64,000 bases of DNA from Latescibacteria bacterium UBA6620 (GTDB lineage: Bacteria; Latescibacterota; UBA2968): assembly GCA_002433075.1 (NCBI GenBank), contig DJHM01000061.1, forward strand, positions 69,490 to 133,489, given 5' to 3'. The translations under genes and the position numbers were made by a program. A model generated the notes under the pieces. That model saw nothing but the letters and a program-made list of their open reading frames with translations. It was not told where the DNA came from and did not search any database. Below are positions 8,546-17,754 of the stretch, piece by piece; positions within the stretch are counted from its first letter, which is position 1, and each line of letters opens with the position of its first letter.

Positions 8546-9133
8546 TCATTCAGCTTCCCGCAACCGCTTCACCTCACGCGACGCCTCTCTCCACGACGGC
8601 TCGTGTTCGTATCTCTCCGCGTAACCCAGAGGCGTAAGCTCCAGGACCTCACCGCTGGCCTCTCGATGAGGATGGTACCCGGGGTAGAACACCTCCGCCT
8701 GTATCCGGGCAACCACGGCCAGATCGGGATCGAGTGACATGAAGTGCTCGAACAGATCGTAGCATCGGCCCTGGTTGTTCCCGATGACGTGGAACAACGG
8801 AGTCTCACTGCCGATTCCCCTGTCATCGAGTTCCGCCGTCGCGTTCAGATCCGCGCCCCGATCGAGCAAGTGATCCACGACCTCTCCTTCATTGAACTCG
8901 GCTGCCAGATGGAGCAACGTGACGCCCGACAACGAGAGATAGTTCGCGAATTCACAACTGCAGGAAGTCGTAGCGAGGCCCGCGTCCTCGTCGATGCGAG
9001 ACGACAGACGACCCACGTCCCCTCTCATGATATCCAGAAACGGTCCGTCGTCGTACTCCGCCCCCTTTTCGAGCAGCACATCAAGACACGCGTGACGCCG
9101 ATCCGTGCGGCGATCGTAGGTTCCCAGCACCAT
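8546..9133 (-). CDS. Ankyrin-repeat protein, C-terminal part (cut off by in-frame TAG)
   Basis: This open segment is in the same frame as the segment at 9712-9158. The two are separated only by one TAG (9160-9158) and a few codons reading TPCNTRLK before MVLGTYDRRTDRR. It contains ankyrin-like units such as VTLLHLAAEFNEGEVVDHLL and ETPLFHVIGNN, and ends in a non-repeat tail. It is therefore the 3' half of one gene of about 388 codons. ATG 9133 lies within the conserved part, so it is probably not a native start. Confidence 0.75.
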   Translation of the reverse strand: MVLGTYDRRTDRRHACLDVLLEKGAEYDDGPFLDIMRGDVGRLSSRIDEDAGLATTSCSCEFANYLSLSGVTLLHLAAEFNEGEVVDHLLDRGADLNATAELDDRGIGSETPLFHVIGNNQGRCYDLFEHFMSLDPDLAVVARIQAEVFYPGYHPHREASGEVLELTPLGYAERYEHEPSWREASREVKRLREAE

Positions 9134-9157
9134 CTTGAGCCGGGTGTTGCAAGGAGT

Positions 9158-9712
9158 CTACGCCGTATCCCGCTCGGGAATGTTGACCCTCGCCCCCTGT
9201 TCCACCAGATATCGAATCCCGTCTGGGTTCAGGAACTCACACGCAGCCAACAGGATCGGCCCAAAGTTACCCCCGGGGTAGTCGCCACTCGGGTCTGCTC
9301 CTCGTTCGATCAACGCATCAGCCACCTCAAACCGGCTGTAACACGCCGCCCGGGCGAGGGCCAGCGTCAGATCCTCTTCGATGAACCCGTGGGTGCGGAG
9401 AACGTCGATCGCCTCCTGCTGTCGGTTCGCGTGAATGTGGTCGATCAAGACCTGGCGATGCTCCGTCTCCGCGACACGCGCCCCAAGCGCGCGCCAGCTC
9501 TGGAACCCGTATTCACGAACGGTCACGAGCTGGGCGTCCTGCAACCCGACACGATCGCCGAAGGTTTCCGGATCCGGATCTGTAAGGGATGGATGAGACG
9601 TACGGAAGCGCCCAATCGCATCGCTGCTCGACTTACGACAGGACTTCAGCAGGTCTTTGGCCTGGTTGCGAAGCTGATCGAGGTTGGAACGGGAAAGCAG
9701 ACGTTTGGACAT
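9158..9712 (-). CDS. Ankyrin-repeat protein, N-terminal part (ends at in-frame TAG)
   Basis: From ATG 9712, preceded by a GAGAGAGGG ribosome-binding sequence, this encodes 184 residues: MSKRLLSRSNLDQLRNQAKD, an HP-x(n)-F linker region (HPSLTDPDPETFGD), and ankyrin-like helices (ALARAACYSRFEVADALIER, LLAACEFLNPDGIRYLVEQG). It stops at TAG 9158 immediately after VNIPERDTA, but the same frame continues with typical family sequence to 8546. Such proteins bind partners through ankyrin repeats; the partner is unknown. It lies downstream of the sigma factor/ankyrin locus on the same strand, 313 bases away. Confidence 0.78.
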   Translation of the reverse strand: MSKRLLSRSNLDQLRNQAKDLLKSCRKSSSDAIGRFRTSHPSLTDPDPETFGDRVGLQDAQLVTVREYGFQSWRALGARVAETEHRQVLIDHIHANRQQEAIDVLRTHGFIEEDLTLALARAACYSRFEVADALIERGADPSGDYPGGNFGPILLAACEFLNPDGIRYLVEQGARVNIPERDTA

Positions 9713-10025
9713 AGCAACCCTCTCTCACTGTGCCCGGTGTCCGCAAAATCGCGCGAAAGAAGGTCGATGGTTCAGCAGGCTGGAGAGGTGGACTCGGTCC
9801 TTACCGCGGACGGGCGGTCCCCTCTATAGCGACTGAGGTCAATATAGTTCGCAAGCCGGAGACCGATCAAGCTGGTTATCCAAATTTTCCGAGCATAAAG
9901 GCAACGTTGACCTTCACTCGAAGGAATATCCTCTACCGAAGGCCACCGTCCACAGTCCACCTGCCTACGCCAACCGCCTTCGCCAAGGCTATGGCGAGTC
10001 AGGAGGCTACGGCAAGGCAGACCGC
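9713..10025. other. Intergenic spacer with degenerate CGCCTTCGCC repeat
   Basis: No gene was recognised between the two ankyrin loci. The part at about 9977-10025 contains CCGCCTTCGCCAAGGC, GAGTCAGGAGGCTACGGC and AAGGCAG. Similar words recur at 24946, 45651, 56118 and 59318, so this is a copy of a dispersed intergenic repeat. Confidence 0.6.
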
Positions 10026-11627
10026 CTACCGATTCCCCTGTAACATCTCCACAATCTCCCCGTGCCCCCTCTTCTCCGCCCACGCGAGCGGTGTCGCCCA
10101 AGCGTGATCGGACGGCAGATTCTTCGCTGCTCCTCGCTCGATCAGAAAGGCAACCACCTCCTCGTGACCGTAGCGTGCGTGCCACCCCAATGGGGTTGAG
10201 CACAGTTCGTCATCGCACGTATTGAGATCGGCTCCGCAACTCAGCAAGGTCTGCGAGAGCTCGATCATGGTCGACTGGTCATTGGACCAGCGACCTTCGC
10301 GTTCGTCATACGCGCCACCGACCCAATGGAGCAGGGTCGAGCGCTCGGGGCCGCGAATGTTCGCATCGATCCCGTAGTCCAGAATCAGCCGGACCGTATC
10401 CGACGATCCGCTCTGGAGACCCCACCGCAGACACTCGAACCAGTAGTCCGAGTCGAAGTCCGGCTTACAGCGCAATACCATGCTCACCACGTTGGCGTCA
10501 CCGAAGCTCAGCCCCCAGCGCATGGCCTGACGGATCACGCCTTCGCTTCGATCCTGGGCGAGAAACCCGGCCTCCCGGACAGCCATGGCGCGATCGAGCA
10601 ATTCGGCGATCACGCAATACTGTTTCGCTTTCATATAGGTCCACATCATCGGCCGGCCGCCACCCACGACCACGCGATCGATCAGATCCTGGTTCCCGCT
10701 GAGCAGTGCCTCGTCAGGTACCCCCAGCTCCGAATCGTTGGCAGGGGCGTCCACCGCAGCGCCTCGGTCAATCAGCAGGTTGGCCACCTCGAAATGCCCG
10801 CGTTCGATCGCGTAGGCCAGAGGGCCGGCGACGTGAATGAGTGCGCCCTGCCTGTGACACTTCCCGTCCGGATCCGCTCCGTGATCCAGCAGAAGCTTCA
10901 CGACCTCGATGTGGCCTTCCCTCGCCGCCACACCGAGCGGGTAGGTCGACGCGTTCTTGTTGTTCACACGGCCACACCGAAAGTTCGCCAATTCCGCGTT
11001 CTCTTTCAGCATCCGCTCGACGGTTTCGGCATCTCCCAGCGCGCTCACAACCCAGATGTCGACCTCGGCGCCGTGCTCGATCAGCAGTCGCGCGATGGCA
11101 ACATCACCCGGTTGATCCCGTAGTGGCCTGTTACTTCGGAACAGTGCGCGATGGAGCTCCTTTTCACCTTCGTGATTCCGGCGATCCACCTCGATCCCGG
11201 CCTCCACCAGCAACCGGGCAAGGTCCTGGTCGCCGTTTCGAGCCGCGTGGTGGAGCGCTGTGTTTCCCCCTCCCTCATCCGTTTCGTTGAGGACATCTCG
11301 ATCCTCTTCGACCATCGCGCGAACACGATCGATATCGCCCTCCGCAGCCGCCTGACCCAACTGCTCGCCTCGCGACGTCGTGCCTCGACGTTGATGCAGC
11401 CATTCCTCGATGACGCGAACAACTTCGTCGTGCCCGCGATCCCGCGCCAGGGCCAGGGGACTCGACGCTTCGCGATTCGGCCAGAGCCCACGCGTCGGAT
11501 CTGCACCCGCTTCGAGCAGAACCTCGACGACCTGGGGATGACCTTCCCGTGCGGCGTAATGGATCGGCCTTCGACCGAACAGCCGATGGCCCTTCACATC
11601 CACCAGTCCCGGCTGCTCCTGGAGCAA
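10026..11627 (-). CDS. Ankyrin-repeat portion of sigma factor/ankyrin fusion (frameshifted from 11594-12264)
   Basis: At least eight ankyrin units are visible, including RRPIHYAAREGHPQVVEVLL, GNTALHHAARNGDQDLARLL, YPLGVAAREGHIEVVKLLL and STPLGWHARYGHEEVVAFLI. Coding sequence in this frame extends upstream of 11627 to about 11717 (APSRNAEFSDAIHICNAAQT), directly abutting the sigma-factor frame. The TTG at 11627 lies inside a repeat and is an artefact start. The whole gene (12264 to 10026) would encode about 746 residues: ECF sigma factor plus a long ankyrin array. Ankyrin repeats would supply protein-binding control of the sigma factor (inference). Confidence 0.82.
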   Translation of the reverse strand: MLQEQPGLVDVKGHRLFGRRPIHYAAREGHPQVVEVLLEAGADPTRGLWPNREASSPLALARDRGHDEVVRVIEEWLHQRRGTTSRGEQLGQAAAEGDIDRVRAMVEEDRDVLNETDEGGGNTALHHAARNGDQDLARLLVEAGIEVDRRNHEGEKELHRALFRSNRPLRDQPGDVAIARLLIEHGAEVDIWVVSALGDAETVERMLKENAELANFRCGRVNNKNASTYPLGVAAREGHIEVVKLLLDHGADPDGKCHRQGALIHVAGPLAYAIERGHFEVANLLIDRGAAVDAPANDSELGVPDEALLSGNQDLIDRVVVGGGRPMMWTYMKAKQYCVIAELLDRAMAVREAGFLAQDRSEGVIRQAMRWGLSFGDANVVSMVLRCKPDFDSDYWFECLRWGLQSGSSDTVRLILDYGIDANIRGPERSTLLHWVGGAYDEREGRWSNDQSTMIELSQTLLSCGADLNTCDDELCSTPLGWHARYGHEEVVAFLIERGAAKNLPSDHAWATPLAWAEKRGHGEIVEMLQGNR

Positions 11628-12199
11628 CTCGAGTACCCGACCCGCGTCTCCGGTCTGGGCCGCATTGCAGATGTGGATCGCGTCTGAGAATTCGGCGTTC
11701 CGAGACGGTGCATCCCCGTGAGTGTGGTCTTTGCCATCTCCAGGATCCCTTCCTTGAGTTTCTTGCGTCCCGATCGCAAGCGATTCTGAACGGTGGACAA
11801 CGGAACCTCGAGAAACCCGCCGATCTCGCGCATCGTGTGTTCGCCGAAATAGAACAGCGTCACGACGTTACGCTCCTCCTCCGGCAACGCCCCGATCACA
11901 CGATGGACCGACGTTCTCAGGTGCTCTTCTTCCAGACGCTGGTCGGGTGTCGGAGCCAAAGCGAACACCTCTGGCGCCACATCGATGTCGACTGACACGA
12001 TGCTTTTTCGCCGGAGTACACGATTCGCGTGGGTAAACACGATGCAACGCGGCCAGGATGCGAAGGCTTCTGGATGATCCAGCGGCCTCAGGCTCCGGTG
12101 CGCCCCCAGAAAAGCCTCCGGCGCAACGTCCTGGGCCGTCTGCAGGTCACGCAGCAGACTGAACGCGTAGCCCACCGCCATGTCCTGAAACCGTCGCAC
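11594..12199 (-). CDS. ECF-type RNA polymerase sigma factor, N-terminal part of sigma/ankyrin fusion
   Basis: This segment holds sigma region 2 (DVAPEAFLGAHRSL) and region 4 (LPEEERNVVTLFYFGEHTMR, then EIGGFLEVPLSTVQNRLRSG) followed by RKKLKEGILEMAKTTL. The native start is probably ATG 12264 (MDELTPIVTRVQR). That frame meets this one after a single base deficit at GGG 12227-12225, giving GDPHAFDELVRRFQDMAVGY. At its other end a second single-G deficit at 11717-11714 diverts the frame; restoring one G gives LTGDAPSRNAEFSDAIHICN and runs into the ankyrin array. Both lesions are one missing G in a G run. The tail after about codon 165 is therefore out of frame. Confidence 0.82.
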   Translation of the reverse strand: MRRFQDMAVGYAFSLLRDLQTAQDVAPEAFLGAHRSLRPLDHPEAFASWPRCIVFTHANRVLRRKSIVSVDIDVAPEVFALAPTPDQRLEEEHLRTSVHRVIGALPEEERNVVTLFYFGEHTMREIGGFLEVPLSTVQNRLRSGRKKLKEGILEMAKTTLTGMHRLGTPNSQTRSTSAMRPRPETRVGYSSCSRSSRDWWM

Positions 12200-12442
12200 G
12201 AGTTCGTCGAATGCGTGAGGATCACCCTTTGCACCCGTGTCACGATCGGCGTCAATTCATCCATCTTTTATCCAGCATCGAGTTCTTCTTGCGGGTTTCT
12301 ATAGTAAGAGAACCCGCAGGAGGCCTGTTTGTGTGCGTGAAATCGGGTCGGAAACAAAATAATTTGACGGAATCTCCCGCCGAACCAACCTTCGACCACA
12401 ATTTTCGACTCTCGATCATCGATTCTCAATCCCAGAGGTTCC

Positions 12443-13402
12443 ATGGAGTATACCACACTCGGAAGAACAGATCTCCGTGTCAGCGTTGCGGGTCTTGGCT
12501 GCGGGGGGTTCAGCAGGGTCGGTCAGCGAGCGGGCAAGAGTGAGGCCGAATCCGTCTCCCTCATCCAACAGGCCCTGGACCTTGGCGTCAACTTTATCGA
12601 CACTGCCGCCGCCTATGAAACCGAGACCATCGTCGGTAAGGCCATCGCCGGTCGCCGTGACGAAGTGGTCATTTCGACCAAGGCAACGACAGGTCGAGGA
12701 GACAACCTCGCTTCGCCCGACGCATTCGTCGCAAGCCTCGACGCCTCGCTCAAGAAACTGGGCGTCGACTGCATCGACGTGTTTCAATTGCACGGTATCG
12801 CACCGGATGCCTACGACTACAACATCGATCACCTCATACCGGCCGCCCTCAAAGAGAAAGAGAAGGGCAAATTCAAGCATTTGGGAGTCACCGAAGTCCC
12901 CCCTCTCGATGCCCACCACGAGTCACTGTCACGCGCGATCGAAGAAGACTGGTGCGAGGTCCTCATGATCGCCTACCACGTGCTCCACCAGTCCGCCCGG
13001 AAGATCTTTACCGTGACTCGTGAAAAAGGCATCGGAGTCCTCAACATGTTCGCTGTTCGCGTGCTGTTCAGCGAAGAAGGCCGGCTGAAACGTGTCGTCG
13101 ACAGCCTCGTGGCGGATGGTCAGCTTCCCCGGCAACTCGCGCAGGAGGAAGAGCCCCTTGGATTCCTCCTCCACGAAGCTGGAGCGCGCAACATCATCGA
13201 TGCTGCCTATCGCTACTGTCGGCATACCGAAGGGACTGACGTCATCCTCTTCGGCACGGGCAACCCCGATCATCTGCGCGCAAACGTCGAGTCGATCCTG
13301 TCCCCACCCCTTCCCGCCAGCGATGTCGAACGGCTGAACACCGTTTTCGGATCGCTCGTCGATGTCGGGCTGGACGCCCCGGGAAACGTTAAACCCATCT
13401 GA
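12443..13402 (+). CDS. Aldo/keto reductase
   Basis: A 319-residue aldo/keto reductase with all four tetrad residues: NFIDTAAAYET (Asp, Tyr, about residues 50-57), VVISTKAT (Lys about 80) and FQLHGI (His about 115). The N-terminus MEYTTLGRTDLRVSVAGLGC is standard. NADPH-linked reduction of a carbonyl or oxidation of a sugar is expected, in the cytoplasm. It stands alone between the sigma factor (divergent, 178 bases) and the PHP-domain gene (139 bases downstream). The other two aldo/keto reductases here, at 2672 and 55035, belong to distinct branches by their motif wording. Confidence 0.93.
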   Translation: MEYTTLGRTDLRVSVAGLGCGGFSRVGQRAGKSEAESVSLIQQALDLGVNFIDTAAAYETETIVGKAIAGRRDEVVISTKATTGRGDNLASPDAFVASLDASLKKLGVDCIDVFQLHGIAPDAYDYNIDHLIPAALKEKEKGKFKHLGVTEVPPLDAHHESLSRAIEEDWCEVLMIAYHVLHQSARKIFTVTREKGIGVLNMFAVRVLFSEEGRLKRVVDSLVADGQLPRQLAQEEEPLGFLLHEAGARNIIDAAYRYCRHTEGTDVILFGTGNPDHLRANVESILSPPLPASDVERLNTVFGSLVDVGLDAPGNVKPI

Positions 13403-13541
13403 AGAGCTGTGACGGATCGGTGAAGGGCCTGCTCGATCCCCTCGGGCTTTGCATTCATCCATCGTTTGCGTCGCGCCGGAAAGACAGACACCTTAAAACA
13501 CCACACAAGTAGCTGCCTTCACTGATTTCCGGGAGGCCGAC

Positions 13542-16028
13542 ATGACCGAATATGAACCGATCGATCTGACCACCCTCACGAACGCGGGTCTCGACGTCCT
13601 GGCCGAGGGCCCGTCCGCCCCGACCGGGGAGCAGAATTTCCACGGCCTCCCTTTTATGATCGGACCCGGGGATGGGAAGTGTTTCATTGCGATCGAAGGC
13701 GACGACAGCTTCGAGATCCCGATCGGAAAGACGGCGCGTCACGTCATCGTTGCCCACCGTCTCTTACGGTCCGAGATCCTGGAAAGCGGCCCGATTGGGG
13801 AACCCGTTGCCGATTACGTCTTTCACCTCGAAAACAGCGATCCCGTCACGGTCCCGATCCGGGAGCGATTCGAGATTGCCACCGTCCCAAACACAGGGGG
13901 CGCCCCGTTCGATGCCTTCCCCGACCAGAAGGATGGCGTGCAGCCGCGGTATGAAGGGCGGTGGGAAGAGGCCGGCAGGCGCCAGATGGAAAGTTCGCGC
14001 GGTCAGTCTCGCGGGTACGTCCTCTGGGACTGGCAGAATCCACAACCCGACGCAAAGATCGAACGAATCCAGATCGTCCCCAAGGGTCCCGCCTTCATCA
14101 TCGCCGCGATCACGCTCGGACATCTGGATGAGCGACCCTTCTCGGTGAACGCCCCCGGGGAGGTCATCATCACCCTGCCTCAGTCGTCCGATGCGGATGC
14201 GCCCTTCGACCTGGAGGTCGAAGTCGATCGTGGAATCGCCACCTACCCCTATCCCCTACCCCGAACATCGAGCGGCGACTTCGTCGACGACGCGGCGAAA
14301 GGTTGGGGTCAGGCTCGCAACGACCAGAACAGCCCCGCCTATGTCGAGGTCGCAGCCACGCCCTCCGCGACCGTCAAGGTCAAAACCTCGGAAGAGGACC
14401 TCGGCGAAGTCAACTGGGGCGAGCTTGCGGAAAAGGGCGAAGTCGAGGCTTCGCCCCGCCTGAACGTGCGACTCGTGAGCGGGGACCGAAATTGGGTCCA
14501 CACGAAAGTCATCGACGACGACACCGGAAAGCCCGTGCCCTGCCGCGTCCACTTCCGTTCGACCGACGGGATCCCTTACGCACCCCACGGACACCACGCG
14601 CACGTCAATTCCGACATGGGGACCTGGCACATTGACGTCGGAGGGGACGTGCGTCTCGGTCAGGCCTCCTACGCCTACATCGACGGCACGTGTCAGGGCT
14701 GGCTGCCTCGCGGCGAGGTCGTCGTCGACGTGGCTCGTGGATACGAATACGAACCCATTCGTCGAAAAGTCGAGATCGCGCCCGGTCAGCGTGAGCTCGA
14801 GCTTCGAATCAAGCGCTGGCATCACGCGAACGAGTCTCGATGGTTCAGCGGGGACTCGCACGTTCACTTTCTGTCCACCCAGGGCAGCCACACGGAGGCA
14901 CAGGGCGAGGATCTCAACGTCGTCAACCTCCTCCCATCTCAGTGGGGTAGTCTCTTCACCAACTCCGAAGAGTTCACCGGACGTGAAAGCGTCTCCCCCG
15001 ACGGCAACAGCATCGTCTACGTCGGGTCCGAGAACCGGCAGCACTTCCTCGGACACCTCATCCTTCTCCGGCTGAAGGAAGACGTCATGCCCTGGTGCAC
15101 TGACGGCCCGGGCGAAGCGGAGCTTGGTGGAACGCTGGAAGTGACCATGTCCGATTGGGCCGACCGCTGCCACGGCCAGGGCGGCACCGTCATCATCCCG
15201 CATCTGCCCAACCCCAACGGGGAACCTGCCGCCCTCATCGCCACCGGTCGAGCCGACGCCGTCGAAATGCTCCGTCACGGGATGTACAACCATCTCGAAT
15301 ACTATCGTTACCTGAACGGCGGCTACAAGCTCCCGCTCGTCGGCGGCACCGACAAGATGAGCAGCGACGTTCCGGTTGGGATCTACCGAACCTACGTTTA
15401 CATCCCGCCCGACGAACCGTTCACCTACGAGTCGTGGTGCCGGAATCTCACGGCCGGCCGCACCTACCACAGCGGCGGACCGATTCTCGACTTCTCTGTC
15501 GACGGACATCGCATCGGAGACACCGTCACGCTTCCTGGCAACGGAGGCACGGTCGAAGTCAGCGCTACTGCCGAATCGATCCTGCCGATCCACACGCTCG
15601 AGGTCGTTCAGGAGGGACGCGTCGTCGCCTCGACCGAAAACGCGAGCGGAACGCGAAGGCTCGAGCTGAACGCGAAGGTTGATGTTTCAGGCCACTCCTG
15701 GCTGGCCCTCAGATGCGGTGGCCCTGGCTACACCACGTCCATCCCGCATCACGACGGCTGGGGCCGGGGACTCATGGCCCACACGTCCCCCGTCTACATC
15801 GCCTGCGGCGAGGAATGGTGGATGTTCAACCAGGACACTGCGCAGTACATGCTCACGATGATGGATGGGTGTATCACCTACATTCGCAATACCTCGCGCC
15901 AGCATCGCTCCGGTGATATCACGCATCATCACGGCGAGGACGACCACCAGGCCTATCTCGAGCGTCCCTTCATCGAGGCCAGGACCGCCATTCATAAACG
16001 CATGCACTACCTGGGGATTCCGCATTGA
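13542..16028 (+). CDS. CehA/McbA-like metallohydrolase (PHP-type domain)
   Basis: An 828-residue protein. The first 420 or so residues are beta-rich, with carboxypeptidase-regulatory-like stretches (WVHTKVIDDDTGKPVPCRVH, QASYAYIDGTCQGWLPRGEV). The PHP-like metal domain begins at WFSGDSHVHFLS (about residue 443, the H-x-H metal motif) and continues through GGTVIIPHLPNPNGEP and LPLVGGTDKMSSDVPVG. It ends with a beta domain and a C-terminal segment rich in His (DITHHHGEDDHQ). CehA/McbA members hydrolyse carbamate or phosphate-type esters, but most homologues are uncharacterised. GGGAGG upstream supports ATG 13542. No clear signal peptide is seen. A TauD dioxygenase follows after 40 bases. Confidence 0.85.
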   Translation: MTEYEPIDLTTLTNAGLDVLAEGPSAPTGEQNFHGLPFMIGPGDGKCFIAIEGDDSFEIPIGKTARHVIVAHRLLRSEILESGPIGEPVADYVFHLENSDPVTVPIRERFEIATVPNTGGAPFDAFPDQKDGVQPRYEGRWEEAGRRQMESSRGQSRGYVLWDWQNPQPDAKIERIQIVPKGPAFIIAAITLGHLDERPFSVNAPGEVIITLPQSSDADAPFDLEVEVDRGIATYPYPLPRTSSGDFVDDAAKGWGQARNDQNSPAYVEVAATPSATVKVKTSEEDLGEVNWGELAEKGEVEASPRLNVRLVSGDRNWVHTKVIDDDTGKPVPCRVHFRSTDGIPYAPHGHHAHVNSDMGTWHIDVGGDVRLGQASYAYIDGTCQGWLPRGEVVVDVARGYEYEPIRRKVEIAPGQRELELRIKRWHHANESRWFSGDSHVHFLSTQGSHTEAQGEDLNVVNLLPSQWGSLFTNSEEFTGRESVSPDGNSIVYVGSENRQHFLGHLILLRLKEDVMPWCTDGPGEAELGGTLEVTMSDWADRCHGQGGTVIIPHLPNPNGEPAALIATGRADAVEMLRHGMYNHLEYYRYLNGGYKLPLVGGTDKMSSDVPVGIYRTYVYIPPDEPFTYESWCRNLTAGRTYHSGGPILDFSVDGHRIGDTVTLPGNGGTVEVSATAESILPIHTLEVVQEGRVVASTENASGTRRLELNAKVDVSGHSWLALRCGGPGYTTSIPHHDGWGRGLMAHTSPVYIACGEEWWMFNQDTAQYMLTMMDGCITYIRNTSRQHRSGDITHHHGEDDHQAYLERPFIEARTAIHKRMHYLGIPH

Positions 16029-16068
16029 ACAACTTGACTCCCATTTCCTTCACGACGGACAGCAACCT

Positions 16069-16920
16069 TTGAGGATCACGTCGCTTTCACCCGCTCTCGG
16101 TGCTGAAATAACGGGGGTCGACGTATCCGGAGCCCTCTCCGACGCCGACTTTTCCGCCGTGACTCAGGCCCTCCACGACCACGACGGCGTTCTCGTGCTT
16201 CGGGATCAAAACCTCTCTCCCGACCAGCACATCAAGTTCAGCCGTCGGTTCGGAGAGCTCTTCGGCGAAACGGAACCCTACCAGGACACCGTGACGAAGT
16301 ACCTCCTGCCGGGCTACCCCCAGATATTCCGAGCTTCCAACAAGATCGTCGAAGGAGAACCCCAGGGGCGCACCCGGGCCGGAAACTACTGGCACTCAGA
16401 TGTGTCGTTTCGACCCCGCCCTGCGATGGTCTCCATCCTCTATGCGATTGAAATCCCTTCGATCGGAGGCGATACGCTTTTCTGCAACATGTACTCTGCC
16501 TACGAACGTCTTTCCGATCCGGTCCAACAGTTCCTCTCCAGCCTGACCTCCCGCCACGATTTCGCCCGCAACACGAACATCGGTTTCAGCCACGAGAACA
16601 TCTCGGCACAGGATCTCGAGGGTGGCAATGCTGCGGAGCATCCGGTCGTCAGAACCCATCCTGAATCCGGACGTCGTTGTCTCTTCGTCAATCCCGGGAA
16701 TACGTCCAGAATCCTGGAGCTTCATCCACGTGAGAGCGACGAGCTCCTGGAGTTCCTGTTCAACCACAGTGTTCAGGAGGAATCGATCTACCGACACCGC
16801 TGGTCGGTCAACGACCTGATGATTTGGGACAACCGATGTGTGATGCATTACGCCATCGCTGACTACGACGAAGATCGGTATATGCATCGAACCACCGTCA
16901 TGGGCGAAAAGCCAGTGTAA
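16069..16920 (+). CDS. TauD/TfdA family Fe(II)/2-oxoglutarate dioxygenase
   Basis: About 283 residues starting from a TTG that gives (M)RITSLSPALGAEITGVDVSG, the classic TauD N-terminus; in-frame codons further upstream overlap the PHP gene. HxD is in NYWHSDVSF (His about 109, Asp about 111) and the distal His is in NRCVMHYA (about 260), followed by the Arg-containing YMHRTTVMGE. TauD/TfdA enzymes oxidise sulfonates, aryloxyalkanoates and related compounds; the substrate here is unknown. Transcription runs toward a long perfect hairpin at 16940. Confidence 0.9.
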   Translation: MRITSLSPALGAEITGVDVSGALSDADFSAVTQALHDHDGVLVLRDQNLSPDQHIKFSRRFGELFGETEPYQDTVTKYLLPGYPQIFRASNKIVEGEPQGRTRAGNYWHSDVSFRPRPAMVSILYAIEIPSIGGDTLFCNMYSAYERLSDPVQQFLSSLTSRHDFARNTNIGFSHENISAQDLEGGNAAEHPVVRTHPESGRRCLFVNPGNTSRILELHPRESDELLEFLFNHSVQEESIYRHRWSVNDLMIWDNRCVMHYAIADYDEDRYMHRTTVMGEKPV

Positions 16921-16939
16921 CCGCGCGACGCGCTCTGCC

Positions 16940-16989
16940 ACCAAGCATACTCGTCCCTGTGCTCTCGCACAGGGACGAGTATGCTTGGT
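16940..16989. terminator. 23-bp perfect inverted repeat between convergent genes
   Basis: The arms 16940-16962 and 16967-16989 are exact reverse complements (core CATACTCGTCCCTGTGC / GCACAGGGACGAGTATG) around a TCTC loop. It lies between the ends of the TauD gene (+) and the ThuA gene (-), so a bidirectional terminator is the simple reading. Neither side has a strong T run. A related CGTCCCCGTGC stem occurs at 47753-47778. Confidence 0.7.
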
Positions 16990-17050
16990 CATCTTGTCAG
17001 CCGTACAGGAGCACGGAGCGATCGGTTGCCGGGTTACATTCCGTATTGTT

Positions 17051-17680
17051 TCAACGACCCGCGCACCAGTCGAGACAGTTTCGGAGCAGGGCCTGGTAGG
17101 AGGGGACGACCCATCCTTCGGGATTGTGGCCCGGTGTGAGGACGGCCACGCGACCGTTTCCTTCCTGTCGAGTCCAACCGGCCGGCTGTGTCCCATGTTC
17201 GGAATGGGTGTGCAGGAAGACATCTACGGCTGGATCGTTCATCTCCATCAAGTAGTGCTCGTCCTTCACGGTGAACGTGTCGCTCCCCGACGTCATCGTG
17301 TGGCCCGCCTTCGGCTCGACCGTGACCTCGCACTGCGGTGGATGACGAACGAAAATACCTCCCATCAGGTCCCGCAGGGGAGGGATGTCCGTGTAGAGCG
17401 CGGTCCCCGAATGGAGGAACAGGATCGCTCGCCCCCGCGAAACGTAATCGACGAACGCCTGCGCGATCTTTTCCGATGCCCAGGGCGTCTTGTCACTGGC
17501 GGAGGTCTGATTGGCCTTGGAAAAGACCACCAGGGGGAATTCCGCCATCCATCCAGCCGACCACGTGTTCGGATCTTCCACGAACGTGAATTCGTAGACG
17601 TGGTCTTCGAGAACATTGAGGCCATCGATCGTCAAAGATGCGGGATGCGCGCAATCTTCACATAGCACGAGCGCTTTCAT
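17051..17680 (-). CDS. ThuA-like domain protein (class I glutamine-amidotransferase-like fold)
   Basis: 209 residues beginning MKALVLCEDCAHPASLTIDG. Features typical of ThuA-like proteins are visible: an N-terminal flavodoxin-like strand, AILFLHSGTALY (strand and turn where the amidotransferase nucleophile would be), MGGIFVRHPPQCEVTVEP, and a late AVLTPGHNPEGWVVPSYQAL. ThuA is named from trehalose utilisation but most homologues are uncharacterised and co-occur with Gfo/Idh oxidoreductases and sugar isomerases, as in this window. ATG 17680 is the natural start. It is convergent with TauD and divergent from the nitroreductase. Confidence 0.82.
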   Translation of the reverse strand: MKALVLCEDCAHPASLTIDGLNVLEDHVYEFTFVEDPNTWSAGWMAEFPLVVFSKANQTSASDKTPWASEKIAQAFVDYVSRGRAILFLHSGTALYTDIPPLRDLMGGIFVRHPPQCEVTVEPKAGHTMTSGSDTFTVKDEHYLMEMNDPAVDVFLHTHSEHGTQPAGWTRQEGNGRVAVLTPGHNPEGWVVPSYQALLRNCLDWCAGR

Positions 17681-17754
17681 TCAGTCCTCCCCTCGATTCT
17701 GTCGTGACCGTTGGACCTGCTGGAAACACGCCTCATCATCTCACGGAGCTTCTC

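Noticed and set aside
11714..11717. Programmed -1 frameshift between the sigma factor and ankyrin parts
   Set aside because: The GGGG site lets a P-site GGG re-pair, but no classic X-XXY-YYZ heptamer precedes it, and a second single-G deficit 500 bases upstream in the same gene has no such site. A base error or mutation explains both.
16940..16989. Transposon end or integrase attachment site
   Set aside because: It is a single compact hairpin with no flanking duplication, transposase or integrase. A terminator-type or hairpin-repeat reading is simpler.
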